Shown here piece after piece: positions 11,895-22,030 of a stretch of DNA of 64,000 nucleotides. The DNA lies in assembly GCA_026419785.1 (NCBI GenBank), contig JAODTK010002010.1, forward strand, positions 62,001 to 126,000. The letters run 5' to 3'. The notes under the pieces were generated by a model, which worked only from the letters and a program-made list of their open reading frames with translations, was not told where the DNA came from and did no database searches. The position numbers were made by a program, and so were the translations under genes. Positions within the stretch are counted from its first letter, which is position 1. Each line of letters starts with the position of its first letter. This DNA comes from Sclerodactyla briareus (Eukaryota > Echinodermata > Holothuroidea > Dendrochirotida > Sclerodactylidae).

Positions 11895-12690
11895 TCAGGC
11901 GAATCTAGCTGCGCCTACTCGCGCTGGACAGCTTCACGTTTGTTCAGGAGAACTTGTGTATTACGAACGTTTCCCAAACAACTGGAATAAAATTCTAGTA
12001 CTGACTAAGGGGCGCACACGGGCTGTATGGCAGAGACATCCTGAGGAAAGTGGCCAAGGTTTCTCATAACGAGTTCACCCAGCACTAACACTTGGCCGCA
12101 TGGAAGGCACTGCCAACGTGCCGAAACTCTGCCAACCTATTAATGTATCCTGGCCTGAAATGACTCGACCTACTACGAGTGGTTTCCCTCTCGTTCTTTT
12201 GCGTATTTATCAGAGATGAATTACTCAGCAATATCGATGGACGTGTAGTCCATTGGTTGTGGCATTTTTCCACGAAGCTAATCAACAGGAGAGCCACGGA
12301 TCACGAGACAAGAACGTCCTCTCTACCCAAGGGCATAACCAGTGAGTGGTCCATGACCCCCCCCCCTTTTTTGCCAGCCTCTATACATCTGCCAACGCAA
12401 AACATCTTCGATGCTTCGGACCGTGGTGTTTAATTGTGCTCTTGCCCCTCTAACTTTTAATGCGGGTTGCCGCTTTCCCTTTAATGGCAGAAAAACCACT
12501 TTCTTGAATTTCGAACAGGCTTTGACATGCATTGAGCTTCCATTGGCGCTTATAGATAAAACGAGACCAGGTGCTTCGTCCTCCTCGTTTCCATTGAACC
12601 TACGCCGTGCCACATAGGAAGCATAGCTGGCACTCTTGTCTATACTGTCCGCAAGCACTGTGGTGACGCCAATTATACTTTTCGTGCAAG
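11895..12690. other. No assigned gene
   Basis: Open frames on both strands (plus 11812-12069; minus about 12323-12660) overlap here, but neither has signals that set it above chance. The minus frame runs into the poly-C tract as poly-Gly, which argues against it being real throughout. Confidence 0.3.
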
Positions 12691-12696
12691 CACCGC

Positions 12697-12765
12697 CTCC
12701 CCTTCCCCCCCCCCCTCCCCTCGCCCCGCCCCTCCCCCCCCCTTCCAAACCCCCCCCCCCGCCTC
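12697..12765. repeat. C-rich tract
   Basis: About 70 bases of C with scattered T, A and G, next to the start of a reversed family A copy. Similar C or G tracts adjoin several family A copies. Confidence 0.85.
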
Positions 12766-12879
12766 CGAGGGTCGATCTGACCAGCGGACCAGAAGGCCGA
12801 CCGCGTAGGGAACAAGCCTACTGTAACGTCTCGTAGGGGACAGTATCTGTGCGAAGGCGTGGACAACTTTAGGATGGAT

Positions 12880-13300
12880 TATAGTCCAATCAATAATAGC
12901 TGGAGAAAAACTGAATGCGTTGTTCAACCCGAAGTTCATCCACTTTCCTTCCGTTATGGAGTGACGACTTTACAGTCCATCAAGGTCTTGCATGTGTAAT
13001 GCGTAAGATCGACAAACCATCCCATCATGCAAACAAAATGGAGTCTACTCACAACCTTACAAACTAACTTTGTTTTTTTAATGAAGATATTCCACAACAT
13101 TATTTGACTCCGCAAAATTTAGTCTAACTCGATTGGAAGGATTGCTGTCGTGGGTGGTCGGGGTTGATTGTGTGTGAGAGAAGTACAACAGAACTCTGCT
13201 GACTTTTACTTTATTCAACAAAAGGAAAGAATGAAATACCTGACAAACTTCCGTTGTCCTGTTGACTCAATTTTTATTGCGCCAAATTGGTACACGGGCG
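12880..13300 (-). repeat. Dispersed repeat family A, reversed copy
   Basis: On the minus strand it ends AACGCATTCAGTTTTTCTCC, the same end seen at 19098 and 45275. Internal matches include GTACAACAGAACTCTGCT and CATCATGCAAACA. Diverged, with an inserted or rearranged middle. Confidence 0.65.
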
Positions 13301-13660
13301 TAAATTGGGGGACATGTACCCCCCACTTTTGAGGTAGGGAATTGCCTGTACAAACATCCCCCCAGTTTTGTCAGTCCCCATAATTATTCTGACAATGATC
13401 TTCATTCATAATAACCAATTCTCCACTTTTTTATTCAAAACGAAAATTGTATAAGTTGAGGCGACCAACTGAAAAAGGCTAGCGAGCTCAGTAACTCAGT
13501 TACCCAACATGGACCAATAAACGTCGTTTACCCGACAGTCCCTAGCTATGATCCGATTTTTCCCTGAGCGCGAGCCGGCTGGCCGGTGCAGGTTACGCTG
13601 CACTTGCCCACCTCTAACTTTGAAACAAACGAGACAAGAACTGGTATTCACCGCTAAGTT
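13300..13660. other. CCCCCCACTTTT-type repeat debris
   Basis: GTACCCCCCACTTTTGAGG and ATCCCCCCAGTTTTG (13316-13376) resemble the C-run plus CACTTTT modules at 17535, 57255 and 58048. The rest has no feature I can name. Confidence 0.4.
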
Positions 13661-13679
13661 CGCCGCCCTATGGAACGCC

Positions 13680-13890
13680 ATCCGCCGATCATAACTCAGG
13701 CGCTACACGAAGCAAAGTACGCCTTCGCGAAGCGAGCTTTCCCTTCGATTAACGACCGATTATCCTTCGCGTTGGTAAATTTTACGACGCCGATACGGGT
13801 CGCAACTAATCAAGATGGCTTCGTTCATGCTTCACGAAGCATATCTCATCTAGTTTTCACAGCCGCATCACGAAGGATAGATATATCCCA
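13680..13890. repeat. Cluster of TTCGnGAAG palindromes
   Basis: Many copies of CTTCGCGAAG, GCTTCACGAAGC, ACACGAAGC and related short palindromes occur in about 200 bases, lying just inside the left arm of the 13661-16885 unit. The right arm also carries CTTCACGAAGG and CTTCCCGAAGG. They could be binding sites for a transposase or a host factor, or a decayed tandem repeat. Confidence 0.5.
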
Positions 13891-14189
13891 ACAACCAATG
13901 AGAATCAACGTAGAGAACACTTCGGCTGATAATAATTTCATTTTCTAGCTCAGGCGCACACGTGTCGCGCGCTCTTCTCGGCCGCCTAGTTTAGTCGAGG
14001 ATGGCAGCGGCGCTTTCAAACGTCGGCTTCTGATTAGGCCCAGTCTGTGTCTGTCATCTATAGCCTCGCTTAGCTGCCTCTGAAGTACCATGATGCGTTG
14101 TTCTTTCTTCGTCTTCCCTGTTGCTAGGTTTCACCATTGAAGCTAACCGTGGCGTAGGAACGGAATTTTGAGTGTGGGGGGGGGGGGGG

Positions 14190-15800
14190 GGCTGGAGTTG
14201 GATTACGGAACTTGGGAGGTCCTACAGGGTAGGGGGGTGCCCCTCCCCTTTGGGCATTTTTGCATTTTCCAGATGACCTTGGAATGCATTTGGTTTCTAA
14301 GCACTCCAAAAACTCACTTGCTTCCTTCCGAAATATTTTTTGCAATTTCACATGTTCTTAGATGCGATTGCTGCTATGAATCTTGTGATTTTTTCTGCCA
14401 ATTTGAGCAGTGAGTTTCCTTCTTTTTGGAGTTGGTCTCAATCTCACACCTTCCGGGGACGCCGAAGTTCCCCTATCCCACTTGGGGAAATTTTTTTGCA
14501 TTTTGTCAGATCACCTGAGATGCATTTGGTTGCACATGGGACTCGAAAACACAATTCTTTTCTTCATCTAATTGTGTGCATTCTCACATGTCGATAGATT
14601 CGGTTTGCTGCTTTGAATCTTGTCAGTTTGCTCTGCCGACTCGATGGGCAGTGAATCGTCGTCTTTGGGATTTGGTCTAATTCCCCTTTCAGGGAACCGT
14701 CGAAGTCCCCCTACCCCGTTGGGAAATTTTTTTGCATTTTTAGGTGGCCTGAGAGGCAATTTGGTGGGCAATAATAAATAGAACTCATTGTCATTTTCGC
14801 ATGCCTTCAAATGCGATTGCTGCTTCAATCTTGTGATTTTTTTGTGCCAAATCAAGGTGCAGTGGGTTCCCTTCTTTTGGGGTTGATCTAAGTCTCACCT
14901 TCGGGTCTACCAAAGGCCCCCTTCTCCCACTTTTTTTTTTTTTTTTTGGCTTTTCCAGGTGGGCCTTATATTGCAGTTTGGTGCAATATGTACAGCCGAA
15001 CACGCTTCCTTCCAAATTAATTTTGGCATTTTTGAATGGTTTTAAGCGATTTGCTGCTCAATTTCGCGCTTTTCTCTGCCAAATTGGGAAGGGGAAGCGC
15101 GAGCGTGTTTCTCCCTCTTGGAGTTTTGTCTAACCCTCCCTTTTCAGAGGCCTCCGAATTCCCTCCCACTTTGGGAAGATTTTGCATTTTTGGGCCTTCA
15201 AATGCCATTTGGTGGTCACATAGCAGCACAAAACACTCACTCGTTCGAGAAATGGATTGTGTCATTTTCACATGTCCTAGAGGTATTTTGCGCTCTGCTC
15301 ATTGTAGTTTTTTTCTGCCAACTCAAGGGGGGTAAGGGACCTGCTTTGGAAGGTTGGTCTGAATTTCACCTTTAAGGGGACCGCCAAACCCGCCTTTCCT
15401 CACTTTAAGAATTTTTTTACATATTCAAGTGGCCTTATATACAATTTGGTGCATTATGTCCACTCCAAAACACCACTTCGTCCCGAAGTTTTTTTTGGCA
15501 TTTACATTTTCTCATGGCGATTTGCCAATTTACTACTCTGGATCTTATGATCCTTTTTTTTCCGCCCAACTGAACGCTCACTGGCGCAGTAATTTCCATT
15601 TTCGGAGTTTGCCTAAATCTGATATTTGTGGACGCACATCCCACCTCTCCCCACTTCGAAAAATGTCTGCTTTTCCGTGCCTTAGATCGATCGCTCGCCG
15701 AATCGTCTTTTTTTCTCCTGCCAAAATGTGCTGACCCTAAGTGCCGTAAGTCCTTTCTTTGGAACTGGTCAAATCACACTTTTCAGGAACCATGCAATGA
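14190..15800 (+). repeat. ~235 bp satellite array, about seven units
   Basis: Anchor GGAGTTGGTCT or variants occurs at 14428, 14667, 14879, 15120, 15348, 15604 and 15760, a spacing of 212-256 bases with the last unit shortened. Each unit also has CCCACTTTGGGAA followed by a T-run and GCATTTTT, then GCATTTGGTG, then CTTCCTTC, TTTTCACATGTC, GCGATTGCTGCT and TTTTTTCTGCCAA. Units are clearly diverged from each other, so the array is old. There is no shared reading frame. Confidence 0.85.
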
Positions 15801-16451
15801 GGCACGCCAGTTAGTGCATTCTTATGACCAGAGTAATATAGATTTTTTCCCACGTTCCCGTTTCTTCGACGCAACTCTCTACAATTTGCCCGAATATCAT
15901 AAAGGCGCTCAATTTCATTGCAGTTTACGGTTGACGGGTACATAAAATACGCGCACGCGCCAAAACCTTTGCTCAATTCAGGATATTTTATTTGAAAAAC
16001 TACGATTGCCTCACCTTGCCGATTGAGAAATTTGATCATTTCTGCCTAAACTCTCTCTCTCGCTCGTTTTTTTTTTTTCATATCTATTTCGGGCTTTCTC
16101 ATTTGGACCATGCTGGTTAAACCCTGCTTTGGCTCCGAAATGAGAGCTGGGATGGGGGCGGGCGCTTCCTCTCCTATGTTCACGCCTTCGCATATTATCC
16201 AGGAAACTATTTGTAGATTCATCCGTTGTACTAGTCTAGAGAAAAATTAGCTCGAATATCATCCTTTAACAATACATGCAACTATAAATGTTCACCATTG
16301 CGCGCGAAACGCGCCACATTTTTGCCCATTTGTGATACGGTGAAACTTGGACTATCACAGAATCTTCAAGCAATCTACTGAAAAATGGAAGTGGAAAGAG
16401 CATGAATGACCAATGCTATTTTGACATCAAAAAGGGGTTTTCGACCTGTCG

Positions 16452-16573
16452 GTGGAGGGGGGGGGCGGAAAGGCCCTACCGCCCCTCCACATTTTCACTG
16501 GTGGGGGGGGGGGGGGGGTGGGGGGGAGGTGGGGGAGGGGCTGGCGCCCCAGCCCCCCCCCCCCCCCACCCGG
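16452..16573. repeat. Two adjacent G/C hairpins
   Basis: First, GTGGAGGGG...CGG (16452 on) pairs with CCGCCCCTCCAC (ending 16490). Second, a run of 16 G (16503-16518) and further G blocks lead to GGGGCTGG, a CGCC loop, then CCAGCCCC and 15 C, a long G:C stem centred at 16546. It would extrude readily as a cruciform or form quadruplexes, and it is a likely assembly hazard. Confidence 0.8.
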
Positions 16574-16727
16574 TTCCTACGCTCTTGAAAGCTGCACAAA
16601 TCGAACTATATATCGCTGATTTTGATTGGTTCAAGTTATCCCGCGTTGACTCAGATGTACGCGATGCATGCTTTGATTCGTTAACATCAATGCGAAAATG
16701 AGCCTCCGCGATGGTTAACACAGCATC

Positions 16728-16756
16728 GGGGGGGGGGGGGGGGGGGGCGGGGGGAA
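16728..16756. repeat. G20 run
   Basis: Twenty consecutive G, then C and six G. It lies about 50 bases inside the right arm of the 13661-16885 unit. Confidence 0.9.
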
Positions 16757-16885
16757 GCATTTTTTGGGGCCATCGCGACGACCCCTGTATCGTCACTTCA
16801 CGAAGGGTAAGCATCGCTTCCCGAAGGCCGATTTCGCTTCGTGTAGCGCCATCATGTTATGATCGCGATGGCGTTCCATACGCCG

Positions 16886-17454
16886 GCCGTCCGCTCTCGC
16901 GTGCATGTAGTTATGTGCGCCGCTTGGTCGTTTTTATAACAGTTCGTTATAATTATGAACATTATTATAGGTCTTACACGGGCATTGTACGGAGTGTAAC
17001 GGAACTCTCATTCTATATAGTTGGGGATAGAGGCGTGCATGGATTAGCAGCTAAGAGTAAAATGTCGCACCGATCGTCAAAGTGGCTAAATACAGCCAAA
17101 TAACGACATTTAAAAAACGTGGAGGACGAAGAGTTGCCGATAGCTGAATAATCGCCTGAGAATTTTGAAACTGGAGCTCCATCACACGCCCATGCGCATG
17201 TAACTTGATCGTCCTATCACTTAATTGGATGTATTTGCCTGTGACTGACTGTCGGTGAGGTCTGCCCTCATGAACATAACAGAGTGTCTCACATATTTAG
17301 TTCTTGCGTCATTTTAACTGATCAAATGTTATATAGATTTCAAAGATGCAACAATTCTCTTTAACAATCCACAAATCGTAGATAATTATATCATTATTGA
17401 GGCTGAGGTAAAACAGCTGAAAAAACCCTCAAGTGCTGTTTCCGGGCGTCTAGG
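16886..17454. other. No gene seen
   Basis: Contains an AT-rich stretch near 16940-16970 and otherwise unremarkable sequence. Confidence 0.35.
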
Positions 17455-17572
17455 AGGTTGTGAAAAGCAAAAATTTCGTGTATGCTCCGCGCCAACCTAT
17501 AGTGGCGCTCCGCTTAGATAGTGATCTAGCAAATCATCCCCCCCCCCCCACTTCAAAACAAAAATCTACGCC
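17455..17572 (+). repeat. GCGCCAAC...GTGGCGCTC module, copy 1
   Basis: GCGCCAACCTATAGTGGCGCTC (17490-17511) forms a GGCGC-type hairpin, followed by TTAGATAGTGATC, a C-run (17538-17549), CACTTCAAAAC and CTACGCCCCTG. The copy at 57955-58080 has the same order: GCGCCAACAGTTGGTGGCGC, TTAGATGGTCAT, CCCCCACTTTTCGG and GACGCCCCTGG. Confidence 0.75.
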
Positions 17573-17574
17573 CC

Positions 17575-17755
17575 TGAATCGTGATTGTTCCCCAATTTCT
17601 GTTTTCTCTCATATAACCCAACTTCGAAGGTCGATAATTCCACATAGGACATATCGTATGCAGTGGGTTTGGACATACAGATATGGTTTTCCATCTCCAC
17701 TATGCCTGTTGTATCCAAGCTGCCGTTGTCTTTTAATATTCCATCTCAATGATCT
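17575..17755 (-). repeat. Dispersed repeat family A, reversed partial copy
   Basis: Matches the reversed copy at 45700-45860: GATT..TTCCCCAATTTCT, CCAACTTCGAAGGTC, TTCCACATAGGACAT, GGGTTTGGACATA and TTGTATCCAAGCTGCC. It begins directly after the CTACGCCCCTG module. Confidence 0.65.
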
Positions 17756-18064
17756 ATGATGTCAATCAAGCGTAGTGGGCCAAATCCCCAGTCTTCTATT
17801 CATCGATCATTTTTGGAGGGCGTTGTCTCCACAACCTGGTCAGTATACATAGCTCCTGAACGAAAACTTGTCTTTTTCTACATTGATGATTTGCTCAAGG
17901 GTAACGTTAACTCTTGGGTTTATGAAAATCCTGCGTGGTGGTCACAGAAGTGCGCGAGCTGGCCCATACTCCTTGTGCTATGCTTCACAAATTGGGTTCC
18001 TTATGAAACATCTGCCATTGATAGGCCTAATAATATATCCAAAAAAATAATTCGAAGAATCTAA
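17756..18064 (+). pseudogene. Possible reverse transcriptase fragment
   Basis: The plus-strand frame contains VFFYIDDLLKGN around 17866-17900, resembling the YxDD active-site box of retroelement reverse transcriptases. In another frame, about 35 codons on, comes GFLMKHLPLIG, where DIRS- or gypsy-type enzymes have an LGF...KS segment. Frames differ, so a shift would be needed. The match is short and may be coincidence. No other reverse transcriptase blocks were seen nearby. Confidence 0.22.
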
Positions 18065-18660
18065 GGAAAGCTGCACGTTAGTGACACGTAACTCCGTAAG
18101 CAGTATAGTTGACTATTTTATGAAGTCTTAGGGCCGGTTGGGATCCACTGTCCCCCCCCCCCTGAAAACAGCGCGTAGCCGCCATTCGTGTTCGGGAGGG
18201 GGGGGGGGAGGAGGTATTTTCCCCGATTAGAATTTCTTCCCAGTACCTCGCTACGAAGTGAAGATGGGGGTTTGTTTATTTTCATTTCGTTTTCCTATCC
18301 ATTTCCCGTTTTTGAGCCTTCGTGTTCCCGATTTCCCCCTCTCGATTCGTGTGTCGGAGGGGGGGGGGGGGGGGACTTGACCCTCCCTCTAGCTGGACTA
18401 CCCTGGTCCGAGAGTAAGGTACACAGCTTTCCTATCAAGTTATCAATGGATGGGCGGCAGTTCCAAATGGGAATGCACTTGGTAGTGGTAGGTGTGGCCG
18501 CAATAGGCTACGTCCAATCCGGCAATCCGCCATGAATTTGAGCATTCAGTACAGTTCGAACTCCGAAATTCAAAAGACCGGATACCATTCCGCTGTTAAG
18601 GAGCTCCGTTTCAAAGGACACACGCGGATTGGAGACAACAGAGGTTAATATTGGAGAATG
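18065..18660. other. G- and C-run rich spacer
   Basis: C-run at about 18150-18162, G-runs at about 18197-18209 and 18358-18374. Frames here run through the homopolymers and are not believable as genes. Confidence 0.5.
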
Positions 18661-18670
18661 AAAAAAAATT

Positions 18671-19130
18671 ATCTAATAGGTCCAAACCCCATTCCAGTAC
18701 CACTGCTCATATGTGGAGTATGGCATTCAAAGTTATGGGCCAATTTAGCGAGAAAATTGGGGGAGAATCCCAAATGTACAATAGCGCATGACGTCAACAT
18801 GCGGACAACACAGGAAACTATGTTATGTGTTTGATTGTTTCATTTTGTGAGTTAGTCAACATTTAGCAGAAGTTATGTTGTATTTCTCTCACAAAGTCAC
18901 CACCAACACCTACCACCCAACAAACATCCTCTCTCATAGGCTAAATGCTTTTCGAAATGAAATTAATGATCGAATTTCATAGAAACAAAGATGTTTGCAT
19001 GTTTTCGAGTCTTGCGCATACACATGCTTCACAATACACAACCTCAAATGACTATATTCCTAACGGAAAGTCCGTATCTAACTTCCAATCGGACTAGCGC
19101 ATTCAGTTTTTATCCAGCTATTAAATTAGC
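18671..19130 (+). repeat. Dispersed repeat family A, forward copy
   Basis: One of the more complete copies: AGGTCCAAACCCCATT, GAGAATCCCAAATG, GTCAACATTTAGCAGAAG, CAACACCTACCACCC, AAATGCTTTTCGAAATG, and the end GCGCATTCAGTTTTTATCC followed by AGCTATTA. The same end occurs reversed near 45260-45285. Confidence 0.8.
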
Positions 19131-19825
19131 CCCGTATAATCATCTTCTCGGTTGTCCTTTAAAGTGTTTGAGGTTGCCAGGCCTGTCCCTACGTAGACAT
19201 TTACTAGTCTCTGCCCAGAGTAAGCATTACCCTGGTCTGCCTGGATGCTGACACACCAACATCCTAGTTGTGCTCCCGAACAAGAGGTTTTGGGCGAGTA
19301 CTCAAGCAAACCATATGTTAGGGTATTTTGAATCTAAACTAAGAACGTTCTAACTATAAGCCATACACCCTCTCCCCCCCCCCCCCCCCCTCCCCCAGCA
19401 CCACACACACACCGCTGTTCAACGCAGCGTGCGGGTGGCAACCAGGGATTTGCAGATGTGAGACAGCCAAACAGGCCCTCCTCTGGGGAAATCGGTGGGC
19501 GTTCAGATACCGAACATGGCTCACAAACACCACATTACCTCCATAAATTACCTTCGCCCTTCGTCGTAAATCGTGCTTGGTATTGTGTTCAAAAACGCGG
19601 CAATAGTGATTAGTAATAACGGAATCGTCCTGGAAGACCTGTCCGAGTAGCTCCACACTATAATCTCACACTAGACCCGTCTGCTGCCACTGCACACCTA
19701 TATAGTCTAAATTTCTGAGGGTTTATTACTGATTTGATACTGTAACCACTCAAAGACGGTATATCGCGAAGTTTCGCGCGCCTGAGGGTCTTTGGACTGT
19801 ACTATTGGTAGCTGGTCCCATTGAG
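19131..19825. other. No gene seen; C17 run
   Basis: A C-run of 17 lies at 19374-19390. A minus-strand frame at 19354-19656 crosses it and is not convincing. The 3' part (about 19765-19785) has GCGAAGTTTCGCGCGC, a short palindromic stretch just upstream of the promoter candidate. Confidence 0.4.
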
Positions 19826-19914
19826 TATTACGTCATGACGTTGACGTTGCCCGACTCGACATCAAGAGTCGATCACACTATATAAATATATAGCTAGGGG
19901 ACCGACTCGACTAC
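19826..19914 (+). promoter_or_regulatory. TATA/CRE-type promoter candidate
   Basis: ACGTCATGACGT (19830-19841) is a perfect 12-base palindrome of two CRE/ATF half-sites, and TTGACGTTG follows at 19841. CGACTC and GAGTCG form a small inverted repeat at about 19852-19871. TATAAATA (19881-19888) is a good TATA box, and a start site would be expected at about 19911-19918 in CTACTACTACAG. The spacing of CRE, TATA and downstream ATG is that of a normal animal promoter. The evidence is purely sequence pattern. Confidence 0.45.
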
Positions 19915-20006
19915 TACTACAGACTGCGCTGCCAGAAATGGATGACCGCGACAAGTTCAAACCAAATTCCTTCGCAGTGAAGTGATGACGAAGGAGCAGT
20001 ATGGTC
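19915..20006 (+). CDS. Possible first exon with short coding start
   Basis: About 27 bases past the expected start site, GCCAGAAATGG (ATG at 19938) has a purine at -3 and G at +4. The frame reads MDDRDKFKPNSFAVK and then meets a stop at 19983. A strong donor, GTAAGT, follows at 20007-20012. The stop before the donor is a problem: either this is a short upstream frame in a non-coding first exon, or one base is missing and the frame continues as an acidic stretch to the donor. No downstream exon could be tied to it. Confidence 0.25.
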
Positions 20007-20012
20007 GTAAGT

Positions 20013-21960
20013 CAAAGAATGGACCCTGAACACGTCGCGCCTTCATTACTGGGTGGATTGGAATTGTAATTTTACCAGAAATAGATAGATAGAGTTGTGA
20101 AAAAAAAAATGTCATAGTCTTGCGACTGTTTGTTTCGAGTCCAAGGAATAACTCAAGGCTAACTTTACTAGGCTAGGGCTAGGCTAGCCACTAGTCACGT
20201 ATCAGAAGAAGATAAGAAATGTGACTGTAGCACACTCCCACTTGAAGGTGACGAAATCCGCATCACCTATTGCTCCAACTTCCCCGTCCGATTGCCACAG
20301 CCCTCTCTCTATAACCTTCAAACCATCATTTCAAGAACATTCTATCCACTACATTGTTAAAAGTTCATTAGTATGAAGTTGATTCTTCAAGCTAAATTTT
20401 GACAGTAATTGTGGAAAATCACCACTTGTTTTTTCACAGCCTGTATTGTTTTGAAACAGAGTTGGAACAGATAAGTGTTGCCACTCAGGGCTCTTTTGGC
20501 TGATCCTATCTATTCATATTTGGGCATATGCCAAAACATAACTATAGAAAATCTGCCATGATTGATTCATAACTTAAGAGTGTGGCAACGCGAAGAACAA
20601 CAACTTGTGAATGTGTCTTGACCAACAGTCAAATTGTGATCAGTGCAAAGAGATTCCGACTGATTACGGGTACATGGTGTGGTAGTTATCACCTGCCAAA
20701 GACAATGTATGGGGAACTATGATATGAGTTCTAAACCCTTTCTTAACTACAATATTGGTCTTTTTGGGCATTATTAGTTGAGATGATGCAAGCTTGTCGG
20801 AAAATGAAGGAAAACGAGAAGAAAGGTTGGCCGGATTAGGCAAAGTAAAAAAAAAGCATGTTTCTCGTCCCCGCCCGCTTTACGCTTTTTTTAGATATTG
20901 GTCAAATTCTTTTTTTTTGACAACTTCACTTGATAACTTGCTCAATCAAAAGAGGGTTTAAAGGAAAGAGTTACACTGATGCCATTGCACAAAATATGTA
21001 AGAACCATTTTGGGATGGCTTGTGGCCACTAGGGGGGTAAACCTCAGGAAAAAAAAGAAGAAAAAGGGAAGACTCATGCTCAGTTCAGAACGCCTGTACC
21101 GCGAATACAGTACAAATGGTGTATTCTGAACGGTCTGAAGCAAAAAAAAAAAAAAAAAAAGGGCCCTCATGCCCAAAAACTTTCAAGCAAAGTTTAGAAG
21201 ATGAAACTATTTTTTTTTGTTACGGACCTTAGCGTAGCCGAAGAAGAAGACCAGCCTAGGCTCGAGTTGTGACGCAGGCTTTAGAAATGTACAGCTAGGC
21301 TGCACAGGCCTAACTGTCAGTGTTAGTGTTAATGTACTAGGCTTGCTGTATCTTTACTGGGAGGCCATCAGAGTCAGACTGGAACTGGAGAGTAGAGGGA
21401 GCCAGAGGCCAGCTGACACGTTCAGCTAGGCTCCACTTATATTACAATAGAAAAAGGTGAATACAAATCCTAAACGACGTTTGAACCCAACACCTTTAAA
21501 ATGCGAATATCGAGAGCGACAGGCCGGATATAGCAATTAATGCTTCCGTGAACCACAAAAGATTCTTTTACTGGTACCTGCTCATATCGACGATCTTGAC
21601 TGGAAAACTCTGGAAAACTGACTGGAAATCGGGAGAAGTTTCTGGACCACCAGGTTGAAATCTGCATTGATGAGCTGCGCGACCACTAGGATATCGGGTT
21701 GCCGATTATTGCCGTGACCTTAGTTGTGTCGGGAGTGATACAGCTCAATTGGGCACCTATTCTTACTGTTTTAAATCCTATTTTAGTGGTTCACGACATG
21801 TTGGAGAGACCAAAGTCCAACCATCATGTTGAAAAGATTGATGACTGCTGCCGAGGAGGGGAATAGTAAACCCATGCTGTGAGTCCTAAAATACCCGTCC
21901 ATCATGTTCAATACGGATTCACTACCCTTCTGCTAATATGCAACATTTATTATAAACCCT
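20013..21960. other. No gene seen; A/T runs
   Basis: Includes an 18-A run at about 21141-21160 and shorter A or T runs at 20100, 20847, 20911 and 21050. The minus-strand frame at 20958-21176 is poly-Phe from these runs. Confidence 0.45.
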
Positions 21961-21964
21961 TCAT

Positions 21965-22030
21965 ACCGTATTCATTCTAATAGACGCGCATTGCGCGGAG
22001 GCAATCTCGGAAACATGCGCGTTTATTAGG
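21965..22030. repeat. Inverted-repeat end of an ACCGTATTCAT element
   Basis: TAATAGACGCGCAT (21978-21991) and ATGCGCGTTTATTA (22015-22028) are inverted copies with one mismatch around a 23-base loop. It is preceded by ACCGTATTCATTC, which also appears at the ends of the 24971-25868 unit. Confidence 0.7.

Larger units (their letters stand above)
13661..16885. mobile_element. ~3.2 kb unit bounded by inverted arms, enclosing a satellite
   Basis: The left arm (13661-13747) and right arm (16801-16885) are inverted copies of each other. Shared blocks read TATGGAACGCCATC, ATCATAAC, GGCGCTACACGAAG and CGAAG...CCCTTCG on the left and their complement on the right, colinear for about 87 bases. Between them lie a ~235 bp satellite (14190-15800), G-runs of 16 and 20, and two G/C hairpins. 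No transposase-like frame is visible, so it would be non-autonomous or a foldback-like unit. Outer ends and target duplication are not resolved. Confidence 0.5.

Noticed and set aside
12323-12748. 141-codon minus-strand frame
   Set aside because: The first 20 or so residues are Gly/Arg from the C-tract. The rest competes with an equally open plus-strand frame and has no signals.
16402-16814. Poly-Gly/poly-Pro open frames on both strands
   Set aside because: They exist only because G- and C-runs lack stops in every frame. There is no start or splice support.
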